DNA of 64,000 nucleotides from Tenrec ecaudatus (Eukaryota > Chordata > Mammalia > Afrosoricida > Tenrecidae): NCBI RefSeq assembly GCF_050624435.1, contig NW_027458567.1, positions 1 through 64,000 of the forward strand, read 5' to 3'. The position numbers and the translations under genes are program-made. Of this stretch, positions 50,961 through 63,375 are shown piece by piece. The notes under the pieces were generated by a model. It saw nothing but the letters and a program-made list of their open reading frames with translations. It was not told the DNA's origin and made no database searches. Numbering within the stretch: the stretch's first letter is position 1; every line of letters begins with the position of its first letter.

Positions 50961-53090
50961 GTCCGGAGCCCACCCGTCAGTCGACGGAGCCCCCCGCCCC
51001 CCACGCAGACTCGATTTCCCTTACTCTTCTGCGGTCCCACGCTGGGCGCCTGTTGGATGCTCCCAGGCGTGGTGCCCGGAGCTTAGCCCCCTGGTCTCTC
51101 CATAAACTTGGTTCAAACTAGTCAACGGACCCGGGCAAGGTGGCAGAAGGGAGAACTTTCGGCCGGAAACGACGAGCCCAGAGGGAAGTCCACCCCGGCG
51201 AGGGTGAGACCGAGTGTGATAACTGGGAGAGAGAGTGTGGGGAAACTGAGGCGGGGGAAGGAGCGGGGGCAGGGCTGGAGTTGACCCTCCGGACAACCTT
51301 CTGAAGGACCACCCCAGCTCCAGGCGGCCCTTCCCACTCCCACCCGGCTCCTCCCCTCTGCCCCCTCTTCTTCCCCCTTCTCCCCTCCCCTCCCCTCCTC
51401 TCCCGCGCCCGCCGAGCTGCCACGTTCCGGCCTTACATAAGCGTGGAGAGTCTGGCCGGCTGGGGCCGGGGGGCTGAGACTGGACGGCGCCCGCCCTCTG
51501 CCTCCCCCACAACGTCCTCGCCCCCAGTCTGCCTCAGCCTCCACCTCCACCCCCGCCTCCAGAGCACGGGACTCTAAAGGCACCCCCCTTTGGGTCTCCC
51601 CCCAACCCCACTCCCGTGCTGGGTCGCCCCACCAGAAGGAAGAATGCGCATCCCTGTGCACCTCCAGTGGGCGCTTGGCCCTCGCTAGGAGCCCCCTGGG
51701 ACATGCTGCCTTCCGCATGTGCCATCTCCGAAGCGATGAGAACTCTGGAAAAACATCCACCCCACACCCACACCCCCGCGGGGCCTTTATCTAATTATTT
51801 GAAGCTTCCCAAATCAGCAAGCGACATCAAGCTGGTGGCGCAATCTTACGCCGTCCAGAGGAAGTCATTGCATCCTGCTGCGCTCCTAGAATGGGGGTCC
51901 TTCCGCCAGCAGGGACCACCCGCAAAGGGGCAGGGACCACCTGGAGGGAGCTCCTCCAGGTATGTGTCCCCACCCCTCCCGCCCGCCCCTCCCGCACAGC
52001 GAGTAAAGGCTCAGAGAGTGCCTGAAAGGATACTAGGTGGACTTGGAGAGCCCTGGGCCCTTCTTGGGGCGCCAGTAAGGCACTCCAGGTTCCTAGCACT
52101 GCAATGAGACCTAAGACAATTTCAAGGAACCAAAACAAGATTCTGAGAACTCATAGCGACCCTATAAGAAGGATCCTACAGATCTACTCCATAAGGTTTT
52201 CCAAGCTGTAAGTTTTTACAGGGGCAGACAGCCCTACCTTTTTCTCCAAGAGTGGACCTTGGTTAGTAGCCAACTGCTTAACTCTCCGCACCACCACGAC
52301 GTATCGCTTCCCAGGTTAAAGCTCTCAAGTGAGGGCCTTCTTAAAGTGTGAGGTCAGGCTGACCGGCAGTACTGCATCCTGGGCCTTCCTGAGCCAAGAC
52401 AAGCTCCAGGGGAGCCAGAATCCAGTCTGAAGCCATGCGGAGGGCCCCACTTCCGGTTAAGCAGCTGGCTACTTCCCTGTCTCGTGTCCCATCTGCATCC
52501 AAGTTTGGTGGAGGGGTACAAAGGGATGGATGTGAAGGCACAAGATGTCAGGACCTTTCAATCACCCCAGGTTTCCATCTTCTCTGAGCCCTGCCTTTCT
52601 CCACCCAACAAAGTCCCAGTGGATTCACCTTAAGGCTCTTTATGGCCAGGCCCTTTCCAGCTCACCCCTTCCCCACCTCATCTCCCCCTCCATCCTCCTG
52701 GCTCTTGTCACTAGGTGACACTGGTATTCTGGCTGCTCCTTCTTCCCAAACCCCAGCCCCATGTAACCTCAGTGCCTTTGCACTTGTGAACTCTGTTGAA
52801 AATGAACCCCATCGCTTGCGTACCCTTTAGCAGCCCACCCTGTTTTATTATTGCCTTCAATAATTGTCTTCTTTGTTAGGTGTTCACGGTGAGGCTCCAT
52901 CCCTAATACCCCTCATTTTTTTTTTGCCCAAGAAAACGTAATTTTGCTTCATGGTTCAGAGAACTCACCCGCGCACAGACACAGACACACACAGCTAACA
53001 CTGCTGAAGACCTGGGCTCCTTTTGAGCTAGTCTCTTGCCCTGCAGGCCTGGGCCTAGGTCCAGGATCAGAAAGGTTTTTGGAGGCAGTG
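50961..53090. other. Intergenic region upstream of CPXM1
   Basis: GC-rich flank of the CPXM1 promoter to about 51600, then unique-looking sequence with one minus-strand SINE. I see no supported gene. Confidence 0.5.
52130..52312 (-). mobile_element. AfroSINE-type SINE
   Basis: Reversed: actcatagcgaccctataag, ttagtagccaactgcttaac. Confidence 0.7.
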
Positions 53091-53094
53091 TCCT

Positions 53095-53754
53095 TGTGGG
53101 GGTAGCCAGATCTCCACTAATCATGGGTTCAGTAGGCCCAATTGTACGGTTAAGATATATAAAGATTATAGTAAGTCATGGAGAATAGGGAGAGATGGGA
53201 GAGAGAGTAAAATAAAGAAGTCAGACACATTTCATGGTAGCATGCTCACCTCAGCTCCTCCTGGAGGTACATGTGGAGGTGCGAGACAGAAGGGCAGGAG
53301 GGAGATCTCATGAGGTTTTATTTCTAACCAAAGCTTATATATCTTTGGGAGCATGCAAGCCCTCATTGGAAGGGGTTGTAATGGAGGCAAAACAAGCAAT
53401 AGGAGGAGGATGGCCTATGGGGTGTACACGCAATAGTAAAGGGAGGGGATATATGGCAAGATGGGTGCACGCTAGACTCAATAGAGTAGCTTAACCTTAG
53501 TCATCCTTGGCTGGTCCCGGGCTTGCCTTCAGGCGCTCCTTCAAGGGAACAATATCAGAAGGGAGTGGGTCCTACTCAGGATGAGTCAGACTATACAGTC
53601 TGGTTGCTCTAGATACCGTTAAGGAGCATAACCTCTGACCTGCTCTCGCTGACCTCTTAGTGTAACAGTCATTTACCATGTGTAGCAAGCAGCGTCTTGG
53701 GTTTGGCAGATCTTTGGGGGAGACAACTCTGGAGAAATCTTTCTGTTTCCTACA
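53095..53754 (-). mobile_element. Solo LTR, same family as 47046, opposite strand
   Basis: Ends tgtgggggtagcc and ctgtttcctaca. Flanks TGTCCT / CGTCCT match at 5 of 6. It aligns along its full length with the plus-strand copy at 47046. Confidence 0.8.
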
Positions 53755-54093
53755 CGTCCTCACACCTCCAGGCCAGGGGCCTTGCTGAGTTCCAGTGGCT
53801 GCACCAGGTCGTCTCCTGGTCCGTTTTTCAATGTCCATCTCACCGATTTGCGGTTACCGCTGGACTGCTTGCATGCCGGAGCTGCTAGTCACAGGGCTGC
53901 TCCTGGTCACTCACTGCGCCAGCACGTCCATGGTCTCATTGGAAGTGTCGCTGGGTGAACCAGAACGGCTCATCCCCCCCACCCCCTTATAAAGAGGTCA
54001 GCACCCCATCCAGGGAAGCCTTATGCACCCAGCTGTTCAGAATTGCACCTCTGACAGTAGAACAGTATCTGGACCCCAGCCAGTGCTCACAAG

Positions 54094-54247
54094 GTATGAT
54101 ACGTTCAAGGTGAGAGGGGGATATGTATGACATGTTCAAGGTGAGAGGGGGATATGTATGATACGTTCAAGGTGAGAGGGGGATATGTATGATATGTTCA
54201 AGGTGAGAGGGGATATGTACGATATGTTCAAGGTGAGAGGGGATATG
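54094..54247 (+). repeat. 31-bp minisatellite, five copies
   Basis: The unit gttcaaggtgagaggggg plus atatgtatgata, 31-base period, with the last copies missing one g. Confidence 0.92.
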
Positions 54248-54289
54248 GAGAGGGGCAGAGGGCCATCAGAAGCCACAAAGCACTGAGAT

Positions 54290-54972
54290 CAAGTATCAGG
54301 CATCATCAGAATAAAAAATCATATTGTGAATGAGGGGAGTGAAAATTGGGGACCCAAGACCCATCTGTAGGCAACTGTACATCCCCTTACAGAAGGGTCT
54401 CCGGGAGGAGACAAGCCAGTCAGGGTGCAGTATAGCAACAATGAAACATACAACTTTCCTCTAGTTCTTTAATGCTCCCTCCCTCCACTATCATGACCCC
54501 AATTCTGCCTTACAAATCTGGCTAGACCAGATCATGTACATGGACACAGATAAGAACTGGAAACTCAGGGAATCCATGACAGATAAACCCCTCAGAACCA
54601 ATATTGAGAGTAGTAATACTAGGAGGGGAAGGGGAAGGTGGGGGGGAGAAAAGGGTAACCAATCACATCAATCTATAACCCCCTCCCAGGGGGATAGACA
54701 ACAGAAAAGTGGGTGAAGGGAGACCTAGGTCAGTGTAAGACATGAAAAATATTGATAGTTTATAAATTATCAAGGGTTCCTGAAGGAGGGAAGATGGGGG
54801 AGGGAGGGGAAAAATGAGGAGCTGATACCACGGGCTCAAGCAGAAAGCAAATGTTTTGAGAATGATGATGGCGACAAATGTACAAATGTGCTTGACACAC
54901 TGGATGGATGGATGGATTGTGATAAGAGTTGTATGAGCCCCCAATAAATTTCTTTTTAATTAAAAGAAAAAA
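54290..54972 (+). mobile_element. LINE 3' end (same family), plus orientation
   Basis: Reverse complement of the other copies. It ends gagttgtatgagcccccaat followed by AAATTTC and an A-rich tail, with AATAAA near 54944. This copy shows the family's true 3' terminus and poly(A) signal. Confidence 0.75.
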
Positions 54973-55419
54973 AATACTTTTGGTGAGCATCTGTTCTTAT
55001 CAGCTTTTGAGTTTTGAGGTGAGTTTGGTAGTTTTAACAGCTAACAGAGACAACTTTTTCAATGCAGGGGCCTTCTTTTCATGGTAACTGAAAAACCCAG
55101 ACCTTGGGGAATGTAACAAAGTCAGACTCTCTTGTTTCTGTGGAAGCCATGGAAGTCAACCATTCCATGGTCATTTGGGCGGGTTTTCCTTTGAAGGAAA
55201 TTGAGAATTGTCATAGCCAATCACTCTGAGGGGCAATTAATCCTCTCAGGAAATGAGGTGACCTGGGAACTAGGGCAGGGCACAGAAGAGAGACCATGTT
55301 CAGGCAGTGGGGCTGAGGAGACCAGATAGGCTGTCTGGACCTTGCAAGGTCAAGGCAGAAAAGGAGCAAGTCCCACAACTGAACAGTTACGGAGCCTTTA
55401 CCTCAAGGGGAGGCGTGCT

Positions 55420-55550
55420 GGGGGCCATGCTGGGGAAGCATTGGACTGCTGAGGATAAGGTCGGTGTTCAAAGCCACCAGTCACTTCAAGGAAGAATGAT
55501 GAAGCTGTTAGTTCCTATAAAGATTTATAGTCCAGAACCCTATACACACA
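55420..55550 (+). mobile_element. AfroSINE-type SINE
   Basis: gaagcattggactgctgagg, gtgttcaaagccaccagtca. Confidence 0.6.
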
Positions 55551-55551
55551 G

Positions 55552-55662
55552 AGGTGGGGAACCTTTTTTTTCCCCCCCTTTCTGCCAAGGGGCCATTGGA
55601 TGTTTATAACATCATCCAAGGATCACACAGGTCAAACATTTAATTTACTCACCCCTAATGTG
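55552..55662 (+). mobile_element. hAT-like MITE fragment (third family)
   Basis: It begins agaggtggggaacctttt, includes gatgtttataacatcatcc, and ends atttactcacccct, a short inverted match to the start. The pattern fits internally deleted hAT elements seen in other mammals. Confidence 0.4.
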
Positions 55663-55830
55663 ATGGCTGTTGGACTATGATCCACATGGTCGGAAGTTCG
55701 AAACCACCAGCAGCTCTGAGGGAGAACGACTGGGCTTTCTACTCCCATAGACAGTTACAGTCTGAGACACCCACAGGGGTGGCTATTGACTGAATGTCAG
55801 CCTTGACTCGATGGCAGTGAGCCTGGAGAG
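55663..55830 (+). mobile_element. AfroSINE-type SINE
   Basis: ggtcggaagttcgaaaccac B-box region and ttgactcgatggcagtgagc tail. Confidence 0.75.
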
Positions 55831-55914
55831 TAATGGTATGGCTGGAACTGCTCCTCTTTGGTGAGATGTGTGATGCTAACTGGTGGTGGTGATTTCGAAA
55901 GTTCTATGTGGCCC

Positions 55915-56115
55915 TTGGAGCCCTAGTGGTGTAGTGGCTGCAACCTGAAAAGTCGGGAGTTTGAAACCACCAAGCACTCCTCCGGAGAAAAATGGGGCTT
56001 TTTACTCCCGTAAAGAGTTACAGCCTTGGAAACCCACAGGGTCAGTTCTGCCCTGTCTTACAGGGTCACTATGAATAGGCTTCAACTGAACGGCAGTGAG
56101 GGTTGTTTTGTTTAA
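55915..56115 (+). mobile_element. AfroSINE-type SINE, near full length
   Basis: tggagccctagtggtgtagt head, gggagtttgaaaccaccaag B-box, aaagagttacagccttggaa body. Confidence 0.82.
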
Positions 56116-57070
56116 TGGCCCTTGGGCTGGACGGTCCATTCCCCATCCCTGCAACAGGGGTGCTGTAGGTCGGAAACCACTGGGTGGCAGTGAGGACTAC
56201 CTCAAGGTGAGTAGTTGGGTCCCAGTCTCTCTGGAAGCCCCTTGAGGACCTCTGGATAGGAGTTTACCTTCCTGGAGGCAAAAGGGTAAAGCTCTCTGAG
56301 CCCAGACACCCACCCACCACCTGCAGCCTGCCCTCAACAAGTCGCATGTGTAAGACTCCCCACCTCCGACTCGTTGCGAGGAGTCACACGCCAGCTTCTG
56401 GCACAGAGAAACAGGACTTGAAGGTAAAGCCAGCCCTGACATGGAGGAAGTTGCAAACACTCTCGCCTCTAATTGTGTGCAGAGCACCTGGTAAATTCTC
56501 ACAGACCCATCGTCCCGTCCCCTGTTCCCCGTCGCCCCCATCCCTCTCCTGCTGCAAAAGGGGGTTACTTCAACTTGAGTGAAGAAATGAGGAGATGACT
56601 CAGCTTTGTTGGAGTGGGAACACAATCTTCGTCAGGCTGATTGGGTCATGTCCAAAGTAAAACTGGAACTGAAAAATCAAAACACACGAAAAAATAAATG
56701 ATGGTCCTCTTGTTGTCCCTGTCTACCTTAGAGACACATCTATTTCAGAAGCAAACTGCTGGATAAAGCCGGGAGTCCAAGCAAGGACAATCAGGGAATG
56801 GTCCTAAGGTCCCATGGCATTGGCTTCGTGGGTTGTTGGACCTTCACCACCAAAGATGTTAATGTCTCCAGGCCCAAGTCCTTAAGACAGTCTTGCTGAA
56901 GGTGGAGAAGGCAGCCTGATTCTTGCTCTCTCTGGCCACCCTTGTTTGATATTGGAACACAGATTAGGTTCTCTTAATTAAGACCCTTTCTACTTACTCT
57001 TGCCTCTCAAATCACCCAACGGAGACATGCTATAACCATTTACAGATTACCAGTGGGAATAGATACCCAG

Positions 57071-57587
57071 TGTGTTAGTCCGGGTAGACTAGAGAAACGA
57101 ATCCGGAGATATTCATATGTGTATGAGAGAGCTTTACATTAAAGAGTTAACCGTATATTAAGAAAACATCCCAGTCCAAATCAGCTCCATAAGTCCAATA
57201 TTAGCCCATATGTCCGATACTAATCTATAAATTCCTCTTCAGACTCATGAAACACATGGAATAACACTGAGTGCTGGGAGATCACAGGCCAGTGGGTGGG
57301 AAGTCTTGTGGATCCAATGGCAGTGGAAGCATCTCAGTGCTGACGTGGATCTCCACATAGATCCTTCAGTTCCAAGCCTCTGGCTGCCATCAATCAGCAT
57401 AGCTCCACGTGGCTTCTCAACAGGAATGTCTCCCAGGGAGTGAGTGTTGTGTCCTGCCTCCAATGAGCTATTTATTTCCTTAATGCCTCCAAATGAGGTC
57501 ATCAAGCTGCAAACTGATTGACAGGCTAAACTCCACCCTTTCACTCTTAATAGTCTCAAGTTGACACCAGATTATGTAACTACCACA
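57071..57587 (-). mobile_element. Solo LTR of the same ERVL-like family, older
   Basis: TGTGTTAGTCCGGG to AACTACCACA ends match the copy at 31798. Flanking pentamers CCCAG / TCCAA differ only by transitions, suggesting an aged duplication. Confidence 0.75.
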
Positions 57588-57629
57588 TCCAATCCCTTCA
57601 TCCCCCCAAAAAACACAAATTACCCCAAG

Positions 57630-57805
57630 CCCACCTCCATCCCAGTTGATTCCAACTCTTGGTGACTCAGAGTAGAACAGCCCATAGGCTCCCCCAGGCT
57701 GTACCTGTTATGGAAACAGGCTCCACATTTTTTCCCCTGCAAAGTGGCTGTGATTCCAATGGCTGATGAGTTTGAATCACTAAAACCACTGTGCCAGCAG
57801 GGCTC
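57630..57805 (-). mobile_element. AfroSINE-type SINE
   Basis: Reversed: gactcagagtagaacagccc tail half and ccactgtgccagcagggctc head. It lies directly after a solo LTR. Confidence 0.7.
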
Positions 57806-57914
57806 CTTGACCCCTTCAGTATGCTGATTTCCCTCCATTTCATTCTCCAGGTGACCCTTAGCCTATAGTTTTTTTGGGGGTTACTATGTTGTAGGCCTCC
57901 TATGCTCGCCCCCG

Positions 57915-58130
57915 GGGTCAGCAAAACACGGCTCACGAGCCATGTGAGGCTCTTTCCGTACATACATGTAGCTCTGAAAATTGAAAATAAAAATAAAACG
58001 CTCATAGTTTCATTTAAAGGATCTTATTCGGCTACTGGTGGTTTCATTTGTTTGTGAAAATATAGTATGGTTCTTGAATAACTTTTAAGTTGTTGTGAGG
58101 AACACAGACCTCTCTGTACCCCACTCCTGG
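57915..58130 (+). mobile_element. hAT-like MITE (second family), other copy
   Basis: It shares cggctcacgagcc, gaggctctttccg, atttgtttgtgaaaa and taagttgttgtgagg with the reverse complement of 25163-25368. The end near 58130 is poorly defined. Confidence 0.5.
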
Positions 58131-58499
58131 AACGCCTGTGTCTGGGATATCTCTTAGGAGCTGCAGAACTTAGAATGCCTATATAGCTTCTTCTGCCCTC
58201 CGCCCTCTCCATTTAGTAGGTCCCCCAGAAAGCCTTAGGCTGCTTCCAGGTAAATCTCTCCTTCTTCCAGAGCTGTATGTACCCCTGACAGTCTGCACCC
58301 AAGGGCCCATAGGTATCACCCCCTCTCAGGAGAGAGAGGTGGGCACTGAGAGAAGGAATGAGTTGGCCCTGGGCCCCCACAGAAAGCCGGAAGCCCTTCC
58401 TTCTCCCACGGCCCCCCTGCTCCTGCAGTGATGAGCTAAGAATGCCTTCCTGGGAACTCGGATCCCCAGAGGCGTAGCAAAGCATGACTGGTGAGTCTT

Positions 58500-58700
58500 A
58501 GTTCTCAGAAACCACTGACATCAAGCCAAGATGCCCCCAGCTGCCGCCCCCGCCCCCGCCCCCGCCCTCTCCCTGCCCCAGCTGCTTATGAGGCCAGAAG
58601 CAGGCAGCAGGCTCCACCTGGCAACAAGTCACAATGCCCCAGCTGCCCAGTCCCAGTCCCAGAAGGGCTGGCCCAAAGTGGGAGGAGGTGAGGAGGGAGG
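58500..58700 (+). promoter_or_regulatory. GC-box cluster upstream of C20orf141
   Basis: A run of about five cccgcc-type units lies at 58543-58572 within a GC-rich block 200-350 bases before the C20orf141 start. It could be an Sp1/KLF-binding promoter or a noncoding first exon. The minus strand of the run is G-quadruplex-prone. Confidence 0.35.
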
Positions 58701-58863
58701 TTCGTGGGTAGGTATGGGGGGAAGAGAAGGTTCATGTCCCATTCAAGGCCAGTCCCTCATTTTCAGAATTCATCTTTGAGCGCCTGCTGGGACCCTCTCC
58801 CCTCTCAAGCCTGATCCCTGATACTGCCTCCCAGCTCTAGCCCTGCCCCCTTCACATCCCTCC

Positions 58864-59437
58864 ATGACCAGGCTCTACTTCTTCAGGCCCCAAACACTGG
58901 CAAGTCTGATCCCAATCCCCACCAGGGGCCTGGAGGCTGGAGAGGGGTCAGGTAGCCCAGAGGACCCAAGTGTGTCCCTCTGGGGCCCTGGCCTGGCCCA
59001 GCTCCTGGACAGTGCTGTAGGGCTGGCGGTGCTGGGGCTGACCGCTCGGACGGTCCTTTTCACGATCAAACCAGCGCTGCTGCTGCTTCTGCTCCTGGTC
59101 AGTTTCCTCTCGTTTGACCTGCTTCGCAGGTAAGTGGGCCGGTGGTCTGGCAGGTGAGCAGACACGTGTGGGCCAGTGGTCAACCTCTCCCTTTTCTCTG
59201 CGCAGGCCCCCAGCTCCCACCCTGCCACAGCACAGGCTCCTCGCAGGGGGCCAGAGTCGGGGGGCTGGCGAAGGTCCAGGACACCAGGAGTCCCTGCTTC
59301 TGCCCCTGGTCACAAGACCAGTCAGCCTCCAAGATGCGCTGCTCCTGCTGGTGTCCAGCCTGGGGCTGCTGTTGTGGGCTCACGGTGTGCCCCTGCTCTT
59401 CCTAGGCCTGGCTTTCTGCCTCCACCCTTGGGTCTGA
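58864..59437 (+). CDS. C20orf141: C20orf141 orthologue, small membrane protein
   Basis: Two coding exons, 58864-59129 and 59206-59437, give 165 residues plus stop. The splice is a consensus donor (CGCAG|gtaagt) and acceptor (ctctgcgcag), splitting an Arg codon. The protein has a polar N-terminus (residues 1-45, with GLEAGEGSGSP), a hydrophobic block about 51-87 including a Leu run, a polar middle with GAGEGPG, and a second hydrophobic block about 133-160 ending LAFCLHPWV. Sequence and position between CPXM1 and TMEM239 match human C20orf141. Function is unknown; expression in human is described as testis-biased. The start ATG is the first in the exon and matches the human MTRL start. Confidence 0.92.
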
Positions 59438-59468
59438 GGCCCCTCCCCGAACACTGGCTCTCTTCCTG

Positions 59469-59474
59469 AAATAT
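59469..59474 (+). terminator. C20orf141: Candidate poly(A) signal (AATATA) of C20orf141
   Basis: AATATA, a known weaker variant, lies 32 nt after the stop. No AATAAA is seen close by. Confidence 0.35.
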
Positions 59475-59994
59475 ACTGGCCATTCTGTTTCCTGAAGCCT
59501 CCGTCCTTTTGTGGGGTGGGCAGGGGGTGTGTGTCTGAACCTCCAAGAACCCCTGATCCTACATCGTGACCAGTGGGTCACCTGGGTCTGCTCTGGAGGC
59601 CCAGCCAGGGAAGGGAAAATTGAGGAGAGACAGGGAGCCCGGGTGGGGAGGCGACCGTGATATCACATTGTGGGTGGGGGTGGCCATCCTGGCCTCCTCT
59701 GTGGTTCCAGAGAGAGAGGGCCTGGAAAGGAAAGACTTGTGAGGAGAGGGCTGGGGCTGGCAGCCAGGCAGCAGGGAGGGGCTTCCCCCAGGAAGCATCC
59801 ACACCTGCACCCACGAGCTCCACGGGCTCTCCTGCCAGCCTGGAGGGGTTGCAGTGGCTGCTTTCTTGGCCAGGCCCCACCCCAGTCCGGGTCACAATAG
59901 GGCTCCTCTGGGGAGGGTGGGGGTGGACAAGAGTGGGGAGCTCGGATCTGGCTGCCAGGATGTTCTGGGTGCTGTAGGAAGCAAGATGACCTAG

Positions 59995-60612
<618 letters not shown>

Positions 60613-62115
60613 AAGGCAACCCCACCCCCACTGCCTGTGTCTGTTGAGCCCAGGCCTAGGACCAGAGGCCTGGGGAGAGTGGGGGGGGCAGTGGGGCTAG
60701 GACTTTGCATCTTGAGCAGGCCCCTGCACCCCAGGCTGTTAGCACAGGCTGGGGCTCCTGCAAGCGTTTCTGGATCCCACAGCACAGACCGGCCCGATGC
60801 CTGGGCACCTCCCACAAGTTGACGCTGCAGGTACCTGGTGTGGCGGGTGGTGGTGGAGGGTTTTGGACAGGAGAGCCTAGGGGGTAGGGGGAGAAGGCTT
60901 AATTAGGACGGAGCTTGGCCAAGCCGCTGAGGGCACCCACGAGCATGTGGTGATGCTGCTGGCAACTGGCAGCATTTTCTTCTGGCAATTTGCTCAGCTG
61001 TCACAACCCAGAGCTCCCTGGACTTTCCGCTTCTCTCTACTAGCCCCTCTCCCCTCTGTCAGGGGTCCCACAGATTAGGAGGCAGATTTCATTGACAAAA
61101 GACTGTGAGGACTCAGTTGAAGCCCCCACAACACCTCCACTCACCTTCTAGACCTTTTCAAGCAGGCATCCCCAGTTTCCCAGGCATTCTGTCTCAGCCT
61201 GCAGCCATGGGTTTTGGAGATGGGCTAACCGGGGTTGGCCTGTGAGGTCCCCAGAGAGTGGTGACCCCAGATCTGTTGCTGACCAATGAGTAAGTGCCCC
61301 CTCTCCAGGGGCCCCCGCCTTGGCAGGGGGTTGCTGTGAGTCTGTCTGAAGTGCTTGATAAAGACCAGAAAACTGTCAGAGGTTGTTTTGAACACGCAGA
61401 ACCGATCTGTAGACTCGGAAAGTCTGTTGACCCTGAAAGTTCTCGAAAAAGCCGACAGCTTCCTAGGCCCTCCAGGAAAATAGGACTCTGGACCTCAGAT
61501 AAGGTGGGGAGGGACGAGGGGTGAAAGGCCGCCGTGTGCTATGAAATCTCAAATTGTGCAGATGTGAAAATCTGCTGGTTGTGAAACTCTTGGGTCTGGG
61601 GCTCAGTGCCAGGAGATGCTTATGCAGCTGAGTAGGGAAAGCCAGGTCCTGGTTCCCAAAGCTGAGCAGGCAAGCTGCTGGCAGGTCCCAGGGGGCCATG
61701 GGAGTTACATTCCTTGGTACCCTGACACGCTCCTAATCCCTTCATCACAAGCTCGAGTGACTCGCTGTTCACAAGGATGGTACATCTAGGACAACTTTCC
61801 TACAGCTAAGATCCACTTGCCTGACCCCTGCCCACTCCTGACCCTTACCCAGACTTTGACTTGGAAATGATCCCCCATCTCTGTCCTCCCCCTAACCCCT
61901 CCTTTTCCCCAGCCCCAGCCTGGTCCTGATCCTCATTATCTATATAATCCTAAAATCCTTGCTTTTAGACCCACGGTTCCTTCCTGCCACAACCCCCACC
62001 CACCCCCATCCCTAAGTACTCTGGCCTTAGAGAAGAGTTCCTAGGAGCCTGCTGACCTGACTCATCTTTTTCCAGATGGATTTGCTGCGGAAGCTTGTAA
62101 GCCTGCCTACCCTTG
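60613..62115. other. Downstream of TMEM239, unassigned
   Basis: No AATAAA close to the TMEM239 stop, so its 3'UTR end cannot be placed. The rest shows no named repeat or exon. Confidence 0.4.
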
Positions 62116-62221
62116 GTTCGAAGCAAACGAATGGCACAGCCCTTCCGTCTCATTTCCTTGTAGCTCTTCTTGAAGTGTAGCCAGGTGGTGAGGGTGAGGC
62201 AGGACCCGGAGGTGGTACAGT
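62116..62221 (-). other. Exon-like open stretch, unassigned
   Basis: On the minus strand this reads without stops as CTTSGSCLTLTTWLHFKK, then SYKEMRRKGCAIRLLRTK. An AG acceptor lies just upstream, and a GTAGGC donor-like site follows the last Lys codon. Codon use looks coding-like, but I do not recognise the protein, and no neighbouring exon is evident. It could be an exon of a downstream minus-strand gene (PCED1A is next in human) or a chance frame. Confidence 0.25.
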
Positions 62222-62784
62222 TTTGTGGTCAGCCTGGGCTATGGTGTATTAGCAGAGGCTGGGCTCAGAGCCCAGCCCTGGCACTTTCCAGCCCCATGTG
62301 ACCTTGGAGGAAATGGCTAAAGTTCTTTGAACTTCAGTTTCTTGTCTCAGGGCTCCTGTAGGCGGGACCCCTGGCACCTGGGTGAAGCATCTGGCTCCTA
62401 GGACCACAGATTGCAGGTATGGTGTTACTATCTCATTTTAGAGACTAGAAGTCAGCCTCAGGATAGCCAATTTGTAAGTGGCAAAGCCAGACCACGATAA
62501 CAGGCCACTAAAGAGAAAGCCACAGGGGCTGCAACCTTATTAAAGACCCCCTGGCCTCTCACTACCTGCTCTCAAGAGTCCTGTCAAGGATGACAGGTGT
62601 GGCAAGGTCACGAGTCAATCCAGTCTAGATGGCTGGTGGGCTGAAGCTCTGGGTCTGAGGTGGTTAGGGTGGAAACCAGAGTCATTTGGATTAGGGAGAA
62701 AGGACCCAGGTCCTTTTTTGGACCCAGGTCAGCCACATTTGGGAGCAAGGAGAAGGCCTCTCTCTTTCTCCCTGAAATATACAT

Positions 62785-62859
62785 GGGGGCTTCAAAAAGT
62801 TAATAAAAAAATTGAATAGAAAGATAATGGGAAATTTCCACCAACTTCTTGAAGCCCCC
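62785..62859. mobile_element. Short palindromic MITE (mariner-like)
   Basis: A 75-base near-palindrome, gggggcttcaaaaagtt to aacttcttgaagccccc. The TIR-only structure is typical of a tiny DNA-transposon derivative. A partial relative (ggggcttccaaaagttgatg) lies near 12812. Confidence 0.55.
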
Positions 62860-63075
62860 TAGGAGACTTGGTGGTGTAGTGGGTTACACATCAGGCACAA
62901 GGTCAGCAATTTGAAACCACTGGGCGGGGAGAGATAGAGATAGATATATATAGAGAGAGGGCTTTCTACACCCATACAGAGTTACAGTTTTGGACACTCA
63001 GAGGGGCAGTCCTGCCCTGTCCTATAGGGTCACTATGAGTCAGACTGGACTCAACGGGGAGTTTTGGGTTTCTGA
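62860..63075 (+). mobile_element. AfroSINE-type SINE
   Basis: aggagacttggtggtgtagt head directly after the palindromic MITE, and gtcactatgagtcagactgg tail. It contains a gatagatatatatag insertion. Confidence 0.78.
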
Positions 63076-63234
63076 GTACACCACCCATTCTTCTACCCTG
63101 CGGATAAAGGACTAGACGAGGTAGCCACACAAACTAGAGAGCCGATGGGCGATACTTACCCTATAACCCAGCAAACCCGAACCAAACGCTCTAAGAGATC
63201 CATGGGTCTTTTGCCTCAAGGTATGATCCCAGGA

Positions 63235-63375
63235 CCAACAGCAACGTAGGGATTGCCTAGGAGCTCCTTGGAAATGCAGAGTCTCAGGCCCTACCCCATA
63301 CTTGCTGAATCAGGACTTATCTCCTAAACAAGATTTCCAAAGAACCACGATGCTCACTGCGCTTGAGAAGCAGTG
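63235..63375 (+). mobile_element. MER5A-type fragment
   Basis: It contains ttggaaatgcagagtctcag and ttgctgaatcaggact, and ends with gcttgagaagcagtg. It is a diverged, partial copy. Confidence 0.6.
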
